A stretch of 64,000 nt of DNA, taken from Clostridioides difficile. GTDB lineage: Bacteria > Bacillota > Clostridia > Peptostreptococcales > Peptostreptococcaceae. The notes beneath the pieces are model-generated. The model saw nothing but the letters and a program-made list of their open reading frames with translations. It was not told where the DNA came from and ran no database searches. This document shows positions 56,180 through 64,000 of the stretch, piece after piece. A program made the position numbers and the translations under genes. The stretch is from positions 226,861 through 290,860 of the forward strand of contig NZ_JRHN01000044.1 of NCBI RefSeq assembly GCF_001299635.1. The letters are read 5' to 3'. Position 1 is the stretch's first letter; every line of letters starts with the position of its first letter.

Positions 56180-57055
56180 TTATTTTTCACTTACTTTTTT
56201 TCTCATATAATCCATTAAATCATCTTTTAGATTTTCTCTTTTTAATGCAAAGTCTATTGTCGCCTCTAAAAAACCAATCTTATCTCCTACATCATATCTT
56301 TTTCCTTCAAAGTTATATGCGTAAATAGCCTCTTGCTTCCCTAGAGTCTGAAGCGCATCTGTCAGTTGTATTTCTCCACCTTTACCAGGTGCTTGCTTCT
56401 CTAATATATCAAAGATTGCAGGCGTTATTATATATCTTCCAAGTATAGCTATATCTGATGGTGCTTCTTCAATTGCAGGTTTTTCAACCATATCCTTAAC
56501 TTTGTATACTCTCTCTTCTATATGTTTCACATCTAATATACCATATTTATTAGTATCTTCTTTAGCTATCTTTTGTACACCTAGAACAGTTGTTTTATAC
56601 TCATTATAAGTATCTATTAATTGTTTTAGGCAAGGAACTTTTGAGTCTACTATATCATCACCTAATAATACAGCAAATGGTTCATCACCTATAAAGCTTT
56701 TTGCACAGTAGATTGCATGTCCAAGACCTTTTGGCTCTTTTTGTCTTATATAATGAATATTTACCATATTTGATATATCTCTTACCATTTCTAACATCTC
56801 AGTCTTACCTTTTTGTTCTAATTCTAACTCTAATTCAACTGATTTATCAAAATGGTCTTCTATAGATTTTTTATTTCTACCTGTTATTATAAGAATTTCT
56901 TCAATCCCTGATTCTATAGCTTCTTCTATTATATACTGTAAAGTTGGCTTATCTACTATAGGAAGCATTTCTTTGGGCTGTGATTTTGTTGCTGGTAAAA
57001 ACCTAGTCCCTAGCCCTGCTGCTGGTATTATCGCTTTTTTAACTGTCATCTGCAT
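56180..57055 (-). CDS. galU: UTP--glucose-1-phosphate uridylyltransferase
   Basis: 291 aa enzyme making UDP-glucose from glucose-1-phosphate and UTP. KAIIPAAGLGTRFLPATKSQ and PKEMLPIVDKPTLQYIIEEA are the nucleotide-binding signature. EPFAVLLGDDIVDSKVPCLK holds the metal-binding Asp, and GILDVKHIEERVYKVKDMVE and GKGGEIQLTDALQTL are further family blocks. ATG 57055 has AAGGGTG 7 bases upstream; a longer frame to 57124 is AT-rich leader. UDP-glucose feeds glycolipid and wall-polymer synthesis. Confidence 0.95.
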   Translation of the reverse strand: MQMTVKKAIIPAAGLGTRFLPATKSQPKEMLPIVDKPTLQYIIEEAIESGIEEILIITGRNKKSIEDHFDKSVELELELEQKGKTEMLEMVRDISNMVNIHYIRQKEPKGLGHAIYCAKSFIGDEPFAVLLGDDIVDSKVPCLKQLIDTYNEYKTTVLGVQKIAKEDTNKYGILDVKHIEERVYKVKDMVEKPAIEEAPSDIAILGRYIITPAIFDILEKQAPGKGGEIQLTDALQTLGKQEAIYAYNFEGKRYDVGDKIGFLEATIDFALKRENLKDDLMDYMRKKVSEK

Positions 57056-57164
57056 TTTTTCACCCTTCTTCGTAAATTTTCTCTTGTACCAAATTAATAT
57101 ACCATATTTATACTTTTTCTTCAAATTCTATATTATCCCAATAATTAATATCTTAAGACCATAT

Positions 57165-57190
57165 AAGGTAGATGAAATTTCATCTACCTT
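57165..57190. terminator. Perfect palindrome between mldC and galU
   Basis: AAGGTAGATGAAA / TTTCATCTACCTT, 26 bases. The T-tail on the minus strand is weak, so termination may be partial. Confidence 0.6.
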
Positions 57191-57247
57191 TAATTTTATG
57201 AGTTAATATATTATTGTTTATATTTTTATCTAAAACTTATATAGGCA

Positions 57248-57568
57248 CTAAATTTCATCCAAGATACCTTTAATATCACTATCTATATCATCATCCAAAT
57301 AAGAATCTAAATCTTCTAAATCAACTTCTAGTTCTTGATATGTCATATCAACACTTACATCTTCATCTATATCCATTTCAGATATCAATTCTCCTAAAAT
57401 ACTATTTCCATCAGTATCTAAATCTCCATCTATATCTTCACCTATATAATTTTCATTTAAAATTTCGTCTAAATCAATCTCATAATAAACTTCATTATTT
57501 TTTTCATCTCCTGAGTTTAATCCTAAAAACTCATAGTTAAAATTCCAAACATTGTATTTACTTGACAT
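57248..57568 (-). CDS. mldC: MldC, small acidic midcell division protein
   Basis: 106 aa, extremely acidic: about one third of residues are Asp or Glu (for example DLDTDGNSILGELISEMDID, VDLEDLDSYLDDDIDSDIK). It has no membrane segment or known domain. It overlaps the end of mldB by 11 bases, with AGGAGG inside mldB's coding end, so the two are translationally coupled. The name is given because a third, small cytoplasmic protein without domains completes the published C. difficile mldABC cluster, and this gene fits that position. Function at the division site is not deducible from sequence. Confidence 0.8.
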   Translation of the reverse strand: MSSKYNVWNFNYEFLGLNSGDEKNNEVYYEIDLDEILNENYIGEDIDGDLDTDGNSILGELISEMDIDEDVSVDMTYQELEVDLEDLDSYLDDDIDSDIKGILDEI

Positions 57569-59549
57569 ACTTTATTCCTCCTGTGAAAAACATATTTTCA
57601 TCTAGTTTATTTGCTCCATAATCAACAGAATTATATATTTTTTCAATTATGTCTTTTCTTCTTTCATTTGTTCCATTATTTAATGTCAATTGTCTAAATA
57701 CATATGTATTTGTTATTCTTTCGAATAATATTTCTTTTATACTATCATCATTGATATTTTTGTAGCTTTTCCATAAAACTTCAAATAACTTAAACATTTC
57801 CCTACTAGTTTCATCCACATAATAAGGATACATATTTTCCACCAAATGATTTAATCTAGATATAGCTTGTTTTAAAAATACATCAAGACTTGCACTTTCA
57901 CTTTCCTTTAGCATTCTATAATTATATTTCTTCTTATCCTCTCCTGATATTACAAATATAATGTTGTCTAAGCTTTTCTCAACTTCATCTAAATAACTAC
58001 TGATGTTGTATGATAAATCAAATAATAAATTTTTAATCTGCTTAAATACCTGCATATCAAGCTTAACATTATATTTTTCAAATAACTCTATTTCTTGATT
58101 TTCTAACATCCTTGGCATATAAGCTGATAATAAGTCTAAATTGTTTCTTTGTTCTTGTACTTGCTTATAAAGTTCATTTACAACATCTATTCTTATTTCA
58201 TCATTTAATTCTTTTTTGAGAACTTTATCAAACTCATACTTCATATAATAAATATTTCCAAAGAAATTAAATATTATCATATCATTCATAGCTTTAGACC
58301 AGTTTTTATATAACACTTCAATGGACGTATCTTTAAGTAGAGGTTGTTTTGCGTATATAAATACATCTTGCATAAGTTTTTGAACCATATTTTTACTTAG
58401 ATTCAAAGTTAGTTTTTGATTATTAAATTTTATTTCTGTTTCTACAAAATTAGAATTTTCACTTTCAAGCTCTTTATTAATTACAATATCTTTTACATCA
58501 CTATTTTTTATAGATATAATTTCTTTTTGAAAAGACTTTAGAATAGTCAGGCTATCGAAATCTTCTTGAATAAAAAATGGAGCATGTTTTAATGTATATC
58601 CTACTATTTCATTTTCTATATCATTTAAATCATCTATTTCCATAAGTTCTTTATTTTTATCATTTATGTGTAAGTTGAAGACATTCTTATTGTCGTATAA
58701 TATAATATCTTCTCCAAAATTCAACTTTGAACAGTTATCTCTTGCTGACTTTACAATAGTCTTTTTAGACTTCTTATTTATAAAAATTAATTGTTCTTGA
58801 TATTTTACTAAAAGCATATTTGTGTTTTTGTAATCAAATCCATCTATATTTCCTGATATCTTACAAAATACTATATCACAATCTTTAGGTAGGTTTCCTA
58901 TTTTTTTATTATCTCTAACCTTTTCATTTAAATCAGATGGAACTATATTCTCTATATTGTTATTGAATATAGATACAGACCTTACTATAAGCCCTTCTCT
59001 TTCCATATGAAAATAGCCTTTTAAAGATACCTTTTTATCTTCTAAAATATATCTTTCTATATCATCAAAGTTTATTTCAAATCTATTTTTGCCACTAATA
59101 AATATGAACTTCTCATTATCCTTATTTATTCCACCCATATAAAACTTATTGTCATCTAAACTTAATATAGTCATATTATCCTTTAGATAAAATATAAATT
59201 CTCTTTGACTCTTACAAATTAAATCGTATTCATCCACAGTTATTTTCATAGTCAGATTTGCTGTAACATTCTTACTTGAATTTTCACTTTTTATATAAAA
59301 AGGTAAGTTATTTCCATAAACAATTATGTTAGAACCTTCTAAAACTGCTTCTAATTTTTCTTTATTATCTGAAAAACTATATATGTATTTTACTCCTGTA
59401 TCATCATTAACTTCATCTGCTTTGCTAATTATTATATTACCTAAATTTGTTATATGAAGTTTTTTATATTCTTTTGAGTATCTACTGATACCATTAAGCT
59501 CAAAGCCATCTGAAAGCTCATATATGATTTTTTCTCCTAATTTCAACAT
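57558..59549 (-). CDS. mldB: MldB, cytoplasmic division protein
   Basis: 663 aa without signal or membrane segments. The N-terminal half (about residues 1-300) is beta-rich and looks like repeated PH-like modules (LHITNLGNIIISKADEV; KFIFISGKNRFEINFDDIER). The C-terminal half (about 380-650) is helical and Lys/Glu/Asn-rich (ELYKQVQEQRNNLDLLSAYM). I assign it as MldB from its place between the SPOR-domain gene and mldC. In C. difficile Mld proteins localise to midcell and loss of MldA or MldB gives curved, chaining cells; that is literature, not sequence evidence. A hairpin separates it from mldA. Confidence 0.82.
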   Translation of the reverse strand: MLKLGEKIIYELSDGFELNGISRYSKEYKKLHITNLGNIIISKADEVNDDTGVKYIYSFSDNKEKLEAVLEGSNIIVYGNNLPFYIKSENSSKNVTANLTMKITVDEYDLICKSQREFIFYLKDNMTILSLDDNKFYMGGINKDNEKFIFISGKNRFEINFDDIERYILEDKKVSLKGYFHMEREGLIVRSVSIFNNNIENIVPSDLNEKVRDNKKIGNLPKDCDIVFCKISGNIDGFDYKNTNMLLVKYQEQLIFINKKSKKTIVKSARDNCSKLNFGEDIILYDNKNVFNLHINDKNKELMEIDDLNDIENEIVGYTLKHAPFFIQEDFDSLTILKSFQKEIISIKNSDVKDIVINKELESENSNFVETEIKFNNQKLTLNLSKNMVQKLMQDVFIYAKQPLLKDTSIEVLYKNWSKAMNDMIIFNFFGNIYYMKYEFDKVLKKELNDEIRIDVVNELYKQVQEQRNNLDLLSAYMPRMLENQEIELFEKYNVKLDMQVFKQIKNLLFDLSYNISSYLDEVEKSLDNIIFVISGEDKKKYNYRMLKESESASLDVFLKQAISRLNHLVENMYPYYVDETSREMFKLFEVLWKSYKNINDDSIKEILFERITNTYVFRQLTLNNGTNERRKDIIEKIYNSVDYGANKLDENMFFTGGIKYVK

Positions 59550-59599
59550 ACCTTCACCACCTAAACAAAATTATAAGTATTCTCTAAAGGTGAACAAAA

Positions 59600-59645
59600 T
59601 GCCTCAAAATAAATAATATCCTTTAATACTCTTTATTTTGAGACA
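59600..59645 (-). terminator. Hairpin between mldA and mldB
   Basis: TGCCTCAAAATAAA / TTTATTTTGAGACA with a 17-base loop. On the minus strand ATTTTG follows, a poor T-run; it may act as an attenuator that lowers mldBC relative to mldA. Confidence 0.6.
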
Positions 59646-59672
59646 TAATTTCTCCTTATTTTTTATAATATC

Positions 59673-62216
59673 CTAAGCACCTTCAACTATTTCTTCATAA
59701 AGTTTATCTAAATGTTTAACATATTCACGATATCCAGATTTATTTCTTAACTCACTTCTTAAATCTTCATATTTTTGTCTAAGTTCTTCAGCACTCAATG
59801 AAGGAGCTGATTCTTTCAAATCTTCTAATTTATAATCATAATACTTATCATACATCGCTATATATGTATCAATAGATTTCTTAGCTAACTCATTACATTT
59901 TTCTTGTGCTTCTCCATATTGAGAATAATCACCTATTTTTATTTTATAATATCCATTTTCTTGAATTATTGTTGAAGAGATACCTTTAGCTTCATATTCT
60001 TTTGCTGTTTCTTTTGCTGTTTTCTCAACTTTAAGTGAACCAGCATAAACAGTATAATACACACCTTTACCATCTTTATATGCTTCCATTTCTGCTGCTT
60101 TCTTTTCAGCTTTTGCCTTCTCTTCTGCTTCTTTCTCAGCCTTTGCTTTTTCTTCTGCTTCCTTTTTCTCTTGCTCAGCTTTTGCTTTTTTCTCTTCCTC
60201 TGTTAGTTTGTTGTTAGCCTGTTGCTGAGTTGATGTTTTTGGAGTAACAGCTTTCTCATTTTTCTTGTTATTACCTACTGTTATAAAGTAACCTACACCA
60301 ACAATCGCTACTATAACTACTGCTATAATAGTTTCTTTCACTCTGCTCTTCTTAGAACCTACTTCTTCTTCATCTACAAAATCATCTTTATTTGATTCAT
60401 GATTTTTAATTTCTACCTTATTATCTTTAGATTTATTATTAGAGGAATGTTTTGATTTTTTATTACCTCTTTCTTTCTTATTAATAGGTATTATTACTGA
60501 CTTTTCACTCTCTGACTTTTCATTTTCTAATTTTTCTTCTTTTACTATTTTCTCTTCTGAGTCTTTACTTTCTTTTTCAAGTTTAGATTCACCAATTAAA
60601 GATACTTTTTCATCTAAGTCATTATCTATCGGTTTTTCTATTTTTACACTACGTTCTTCTTCTAGTTTTTGTTTTACTTCTTCTAATTCTTCTTGCTTCA
60701 TTTCTTTTGACTCTTCTTGATTATTTTCAATAGGTTTATCTAAAATTACATCAGAAGAAATGTTATCTAAATTATTTTCTTCCTGCTCAACTTCTTGTTC
60801 AATTTTTTCTTCTTTATTTTCTTTTTTCATGAATCCAAATAATTTAGATTTCTTTTTGCTCTTTTTATTTGCTGATTCAGTTATATCTTCTTTATCAATA
60901 TTATCTTCTTTATCTGCATTTTCTTTTTCTTCTACAACATCAATTATATTTTCATCACGATTATCTACTTCTTCTTTAGTCTCATCTTTAACATCATCTT
61001 CTATAGAAATACTACTTCTAAAACAAATATCTTTATCTGCATTTTTTATCATATAAATATATTCTTCAATGTCGATATCTTTATTTTTTCTAGTCCTTTT
61101 TGATGCAATCTCATGATTTTCTAATTCATTGTAGCTGTCTTTTATTAGATTATGGGCTTCATTCCATACATCGTCACTAATTTCTGTTTTATTTTTAATT
61201 ACATAGTCTACAAATTGCTTAAAATTCTCAGCACCAAATTCTCCAATTATAGTTAATCTCATTGCACCTTCTATAAGGTCTCTATTTCTTCTCTTTAAAA
61301 ATTCTAACGCAATTGTTGCACAAGCAAAATCTTTAATAGTATCTTTACCAAAGCCATATCCTTCAACAGAATGAAGCTCTTCTAAACCACACAACTTCTT
61401 ATATTCATTGTTTATAGTTTGAGATATACTCTCATTATTTAAACTATTTAACTTATCCATAAACTTTAAGTTTATATCATTTGTATTTGATTCCTGTTCT
61501 ACACTTGATTTTTTAACTTCATTTAATAATGTATCATTTTCTGAATTATCTTTACCTAATTGTAAATCTTCAATTTCTGTTGCTTTTATTTCCACTCTAT
61601 CTTGTCCACTATTTTCTTGCTCATTCTTAGATACTACATCTTTATTACTAGCTAATATCTTATTTACACAGAATATAATCTCTCTTTTTAATTCTCTTTT
61701 GGCATCAGCTTGATTTTTAAGAAATAAACTTCCACATTCTTTCTTTTCTAAACTTATCTTCCTAAGTGATATGTTAAGAAGGTCTTTATATAAGTTTAAA
61801 ACCTTATAATCCTTTTCTAAACGTCTTCTTCTCTCTGATAGTTCCATTTTATCATATGCTAAAAAACTATTTAAATCATTGGCTTTTAGAGAGTCTAAAC
61901 CTTCTTTCATCGCCTTATTTACATACTTTCTACATTTAGCTGTAGTTAATTCTAAATCTTTTTCTAATTCATCTATCTCAGGTATGTACTTATCTACTAT
62001 CCATTTTCCAATAAGTGGTTCTGTATTTCTTGCTAATGTCTTATAAAACAATATATTAAATTTTAAAAGCTCAGCATATTTTGCTTCATTAAATTCTACT
62101 TTTTCAAATTTCTTTTCCAAAACACCATCTAATTTTTCATTTATCTTAGACTCTTGTTTTAAAAAACTTGCTGTGACATTTAAAACAGTGTTTCTTATTA
62201 TATTATTTTCACTCAA
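59673..62216 (-). CDS. mldA: MldA, SPOR-domain midcell division protein
   Basis: 847 aa. The large N-terminal cytoplasmic part (about residues 1-620) has helical and very charged Lys/Glu segments. A single transmembrane helix (about 625-646, ETIIAVVIVAIVGVGYFITV) is followed by an external coiled coil of KAEKEAEEKAKAEKKAA type. A SPOR domain at about 718-787 (GVYYTVYAGSLKVEKTAKE, NGYYKIKIGDYSQYGEAQEK) binds denuded septal peptidoglycan. The start is TTG 62216 with AAGGAG 8 bases upstream; a GTG at 62225 overlaps that site. It matches MldA of C. difficile, required for rod shape and daughter-cell separation. Confidence 0.9.
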   Translation of the reverse strand: MSENNIIRNTVLNVTASFLKQESKINEKLDGVLEKKFEKVEFNEAKYAELLKFNILFYKTLARNTEPLIGKWIVDKYIPEIDELEKDLELTTAKCRKYVNKAMKEGLDSLKANDLNSFLAYDKMELSERRRRLEKDYKVLNLYKDLLNISLRKISLEKKECGSLFLKNQADAKRELKREIIFCVNKILASNKDVVSKNEQENSGQDRVEIKATEIEDLQLGKDNSENDTLLNEVKKSSVEQESNTNDINLKFMDKLNSLNNESISQTINNEYKKLCGLEELHSVEGYGFGKDTIKDFACATIALEFLKRRNRDLIEGAMRLTIIGEFGAENFKQFVDYVIKNKTEISDDVWNEAHNLIKDSYNELENHEIASKRTRKNKDIDIEEYIYMIKNADKDICFRSSISIEDDVKDETKEEVDNRDENIIDVVEEKENADKEDNIDKEDITESANKKSKKKSKLFGFMKKENKEEKIEQEVEQEENNLDNISSDVILDKPIENNQEESKEMKQEELEEVKQKLEEERSVKIEKPIDNDLDEKVSLIGESKLEKESKDSEEKIVKEEKLENEKSESEKSVIIPINKKERGNKKSKHSSNNKSKDNKVEIKNHESNKDDFVDEEEVGSKKSRVKETIIAVVIVAIVGVGYFITVGNNKKNEKAVTPKTSTQQQANNKLTEEEKKAKAEQEKKEAEEKAKAEKEAEEKAKAEKKAAEMEAYKDGKGVYYTVYAGSLKVEKTAKETAKEYEAKGISSTIIQENGYYKIKIGDYSQYGEAQEKCNELAKKSIDTYIAMYDKYYDYKLEDLKESAPSLSAEELRQKYEDLRSELRNKSGYREYVKHLDKLYEEIVEGA

Positions 62217-62464
62217 AACCTTCACTCCTTAAATCAATTATTTTATTGTAATATTCACATTGTACAAAGTCGCTAATTTGATTATGATATTTAAATAATT
62301 ATCTATTAAATTTGCTACATCTTATATCATATCATATTATTTACATCATTTTACTTTTTCTTTTTACATCTATCTTATATTATACCATTTTTAATATCTG
62401 TACTAACTTATATTACAATATTCCTCAAAATTTTAAAAGTAGATTAGACAAATTTACAAATAAA

Positions 62465-62490
62465 AAAACATCAGTTTAAACTGATGTTTT
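62465..62490 (-). terminator. Terminator of rnpB
   Basis: AAAACATCAG / CTGATGTTTT stem with a T-run on the minus strand, 16 bases beyond the RNA. Confidence 0.88.
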
Positions 62491-62505
62491 GACTATCAAA
62501 AGAAT

Positions 62506-62838
62506 TAAGCAAGTCTATAAGCGGAGTTCTGTATTAGATAATCATCTTTCTAGGCTTATTGTCACCAATAAGCTCAAGCGACCTACCTACCGGAGAGTAC
62601 GAGCAGCACTCTTCATTCCTATCTTGGTCTTGCTCCAGGTGGGGTTTACATAGCCAACTAGTCTCCTAGCTGCTGGTGAGCTCTTACCTCGCCTTTCCAT
62701 CCTTACCACATAAAAGTGGCGGTTTATTTCTGTTGCACTATCCTTAGGATCGCTCCCACTAGGCGTTACCTAGCACCCTGCTCTATGGAGCTCCGACTTT
62801 CCTCATGTAAGACTACATGCGATTATCTGGCTTACTTA
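62506..62838 (-). ncRNA. rnpB: RNase P RNA (bacterial type B)
   Basis: Catalytic RNA of RNase P, which matures tRNA 5' ends. On the minus strand the 5' end reads AGTAAGCCAGATAATCGC, then GAGGAAAGTCGGAGCTCC, the CR-I block present in all bacterial RNase P RNAs. Later come AGTGCAACAGAAA and the P4-closing ACAGAACTCCGCTTAT near 62515-62530. Ends are set by similarity to the type B fold and are accurate to a few bases. A promoter with TTGACA lies upstream and a terminator downstream. Confidence 0.96.
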
Positions 62839-62857
62839 ATATTCATTTTACTTAGTT

Positions 62858-62886
62858 ATGTTAACATAAATTTTTCAATATGTCAA
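62858..62886 (-). promoter_or_regulatory. Promoter of rnpB
   Basis: TTGACA (62886-62881), 17 bases, TAACAT (62863-62858) on the minus strand, about 20 bases before the RNA. Confidence 0.75.
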
Positions 62887-62968
62887 AGACATATTATACT
62901 AAAAATTTAAATTTCTTCAAAAATAGTGTAATATAAGTATATAAACTATTTTGACTTGAGGTGAAATA

Positions 62969-63652
62969 TTGAAAAAATCATATAAAATAATAATTAACAT
63001 CATACTAATATTAGTAATAATTTACAGCGGATTTAATATATACTCAAAACTTACCAAATATAATCATGACACTAAAATATCCTCTGAACTTCAAAAAAAA
63101 GAAGATAAAAAAGAGGATTTATCAAAAATAAACAGTGATTTTAAGTTTTGGCTTTCTGTTAAGAATACAAATATAAATTATCCAGTTGTACAATCTAAAG
63201 ATAATTCTTATTATCTAGATAAAGATTTTTATAAAAAAGATTCTATTTCAGGTACATTATTTATGGATTATAGAAATAAATCTCTTGAGGACCAAAATGT
63301 CATAATATATGGACATAATATGAAAAATAAAACTATGTTTAACAATCTAAATAATTTTAAAGATGAAACATTTTTTAAAGAAAATAATCAAATAAAAATT
63401 ATCATTAATGGAAAAGAATTTTTATATGATGTCTTTTCTGCTTACATTGTAGAATCAGATTATGACTATTTAAAAACAAGTTTTAACAGTGAATCAGATT
63501 ACCAAAATTACATAAAAGATATTACTTCTAAATCATTGCATAAATCACCTATTAAAGTTAATGTTAATGATAAAATAGTCACACTTTCTACTTGTACTTA
63601 CGAATTTGACGATGCTAGAATGGTGATTCATGGTAAATTAGTTTCAAATTAG
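62969..63652 (+). CDS. srtB: Sortase B
   Basis: 227 aa class B sortase that attaches proteins with a sorting signal to peptidoglycan. The N-terminal signal-anchor helix (about residues 5-27) is IINIILILVIIYSGFNIY. Catalytic residues are His in NVIIYGHNMKNKTMF (about 117), Cys in VTLSTCTYEFDDARM (about 209) and Arg in the same block (DARMVIHG, about 217). TTG start 62969 follows GAGGTG. It is the only class B enzyme in the window, monocistronic with its own terminator. No substrate with a clear sorting motif is encoded here. Confidence 0.95.
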   Translation: MKKSYKIIINIILILVIIYSGFNIYSKLTKYNHDTKISSELQKKEDKKEDLSKINSDFKFWLSVKNTNINYPVVQSKDNSYYLDKDFYKKDSISGTLFMDYRNKSLEDQNVIIYGHNMKNKTMFNNLNNFKDETFFKENNQIKIIINGKEFLYDVFSAYIVESDYDYLKTSFNSESDYQNYIKDITSKSLHKSPIKVNVNDKIVTLSTCTYEFDDARMVIHGKLVSN

Positions 63653-63672
63653 AGATATTTCAAAACTTCTAG

Positions 63673-63704
63673 ACACAGTCTAAAATACTTATTTTAGACT
63701 GTGT
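63673..63704 (+). terminator. Terminator of srtB
   Basis: ACACAGTCTAAAAT / ATTTTAGACTGTGT with a 4-base loop and a T-rich tail, 20 bases after the stop. Confidence 0.9.
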
Positions 63705-63776
63705 TATTTTCTATGTAAATAACTCATAAATTACTAAAAATATGTACTATAAAATAATATATATTAGACAATAAAA

Positions 63777-63803
63777 AAAGACTATGCCAAAAACATAGTC
63801 TTT
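63777..63803 (-). terminator. Terminator of the tRNA-Thr / rRNA transcript
   Basis: AAAGACTATG / CATAGTCTTT stem with a T-run on the minus strand, immediately after the tRNA. Confidence 0.88.
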
Positions 63804-63805
63804 AC

Positions 63806-63880
63806 TGGAGCTGGTGATAGGAATCGAACCTACAACCTGCTGATTACAAGTCAGCTGCTCTACCGTTGAGCCACACCAGC
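63806..63880 (-). tRNA. tRNA-Thr (anticodon TGT)
   Basis: Cloverleaf on the minus strand: acceptor GCTGGTG / CACCAGC, D-arm GCTC-AACGGTAGA-GC, anticodon stem GCTGA / TCAGC with loop CTTGTAA (anticodon TGT, Thr), and T-loop GGTTCGATTCC. The CCA end is encoded (63808-63806). Confidence 0.95.
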
Positions 63881-63950
63881 AAACTTATTTTTTTAAATTA
63901 ACACTCTAAAAACCACACATATATTTTACTGAATGGACATCAAATAATTT

Positions 63951-64000
63951 GGTCAAGTCCTCGACCTATTAGTATCGATAAGCTAAATACATTGCTGCAC
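63951..64000 (-). rRNA. 23S rRNA, 3' end (5' part beyond window)
   Basis: The minus strand ends with CTAATAGGTCGAGGACTTGACC, matching the conserved 3' terminus of Clostridium-group 23S rRNA (ACTAATAGNTCGAGG). Only about 50 bases are inside the window. The tRNA-Thr gene follows 70 bases downstream, without a 5S gene between them. Confidence 0.88.

Overview
The window reads as a low-GC, anaerobic, spore-forming Firmicute, and the gene content points to Clostridioides difficile. Markers are an mldA-mldB-mldC division cluster, a Cwp22-type L,D-transpeptidase with CWB2 domains, a class B sortase, an RsbZ-type PP2C phosphatase, an alpha/beta spore SASP and a large pyruvate:ferredoxin oxidoreductase. 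Species and gene names come from recognising the protein families; no database search was run.

Layout. 1-1640: end of an App/Opp-type peptide permease operon. 1793-6890: LysR regulator, thiolase remnant and a ketone-body operon (ctfA, ctfB, 3-hydroxybutyrate dehydrogenase, GntP-type permease). 7233-8950: secreted CAP-domain protein with tandem repeats, then a decayed TetR/methyltransferase locus that keeps its operators. 9066-13692: nifJ and a PduL-type phosphotransacylase (pyruvate to acetyl-CoA to acyl-phosphate). 13765-16657: Fe-S flavoprotein, RsbZ-type phosphatase and a membrane protein. 16840-20894: orphan small proteins, sspA, a BaiN/YhiN flavoprotein, a PAP2 phosphatase and hpt. 21123-25545: CobD/HisC-like aminotransferase, dicarboxylate/amino-acid symporter, YkvA-like protein and asnA behind an Asn T-box. 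25593-31806: MalY-like lyase, a yjiH-yjiG-M20 peptidase operon with a consensus sigma-54 promoter, and the divergent sigma-54 activator. 31958-38856: DUF3798 lipoprotein, brnQ with a CodY box over its promoter, pentapeptide-repeat protein, guanine-type riboswitch with purine permease, and an amidohydrolase.

38920-44366 holds a 1114-residue multidomain diguanylate cyclase and a HIRAN-domain protein. 44581-51870 is a probable quinate/shikimate operon (TIM-barrel isomerase/dehydratase, Fe-S old-yellow-enzyme reductase, YdiB-like dehydrogenase, MFS transporter, chorismate mutase-shikimate kinase fusion) with a divergent LysR regulator. 51924-52942 has a DUF3800 protein and, just downstream, a candidate small RNA with a consensus promoter and its own terminator. 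53099-57055 is cell-envelope functions (cwp22, galE, galU). 57248-62216 is mldC, mldB, mldA. 62506-64000 holds rnpB, srtB, tRNA-Thr and the 3' end of a 23S rRNA.

The strongest leads for something less described are the candidate sRNA at 51924-52037, the quinate/shikimate operon, and the sigma-54 peptidase/transporter regulon. Starts were moved to the codon with a well-spaced ribosome-binding site wherever a longer frame began inside the Shine-Dalgarno sequence.
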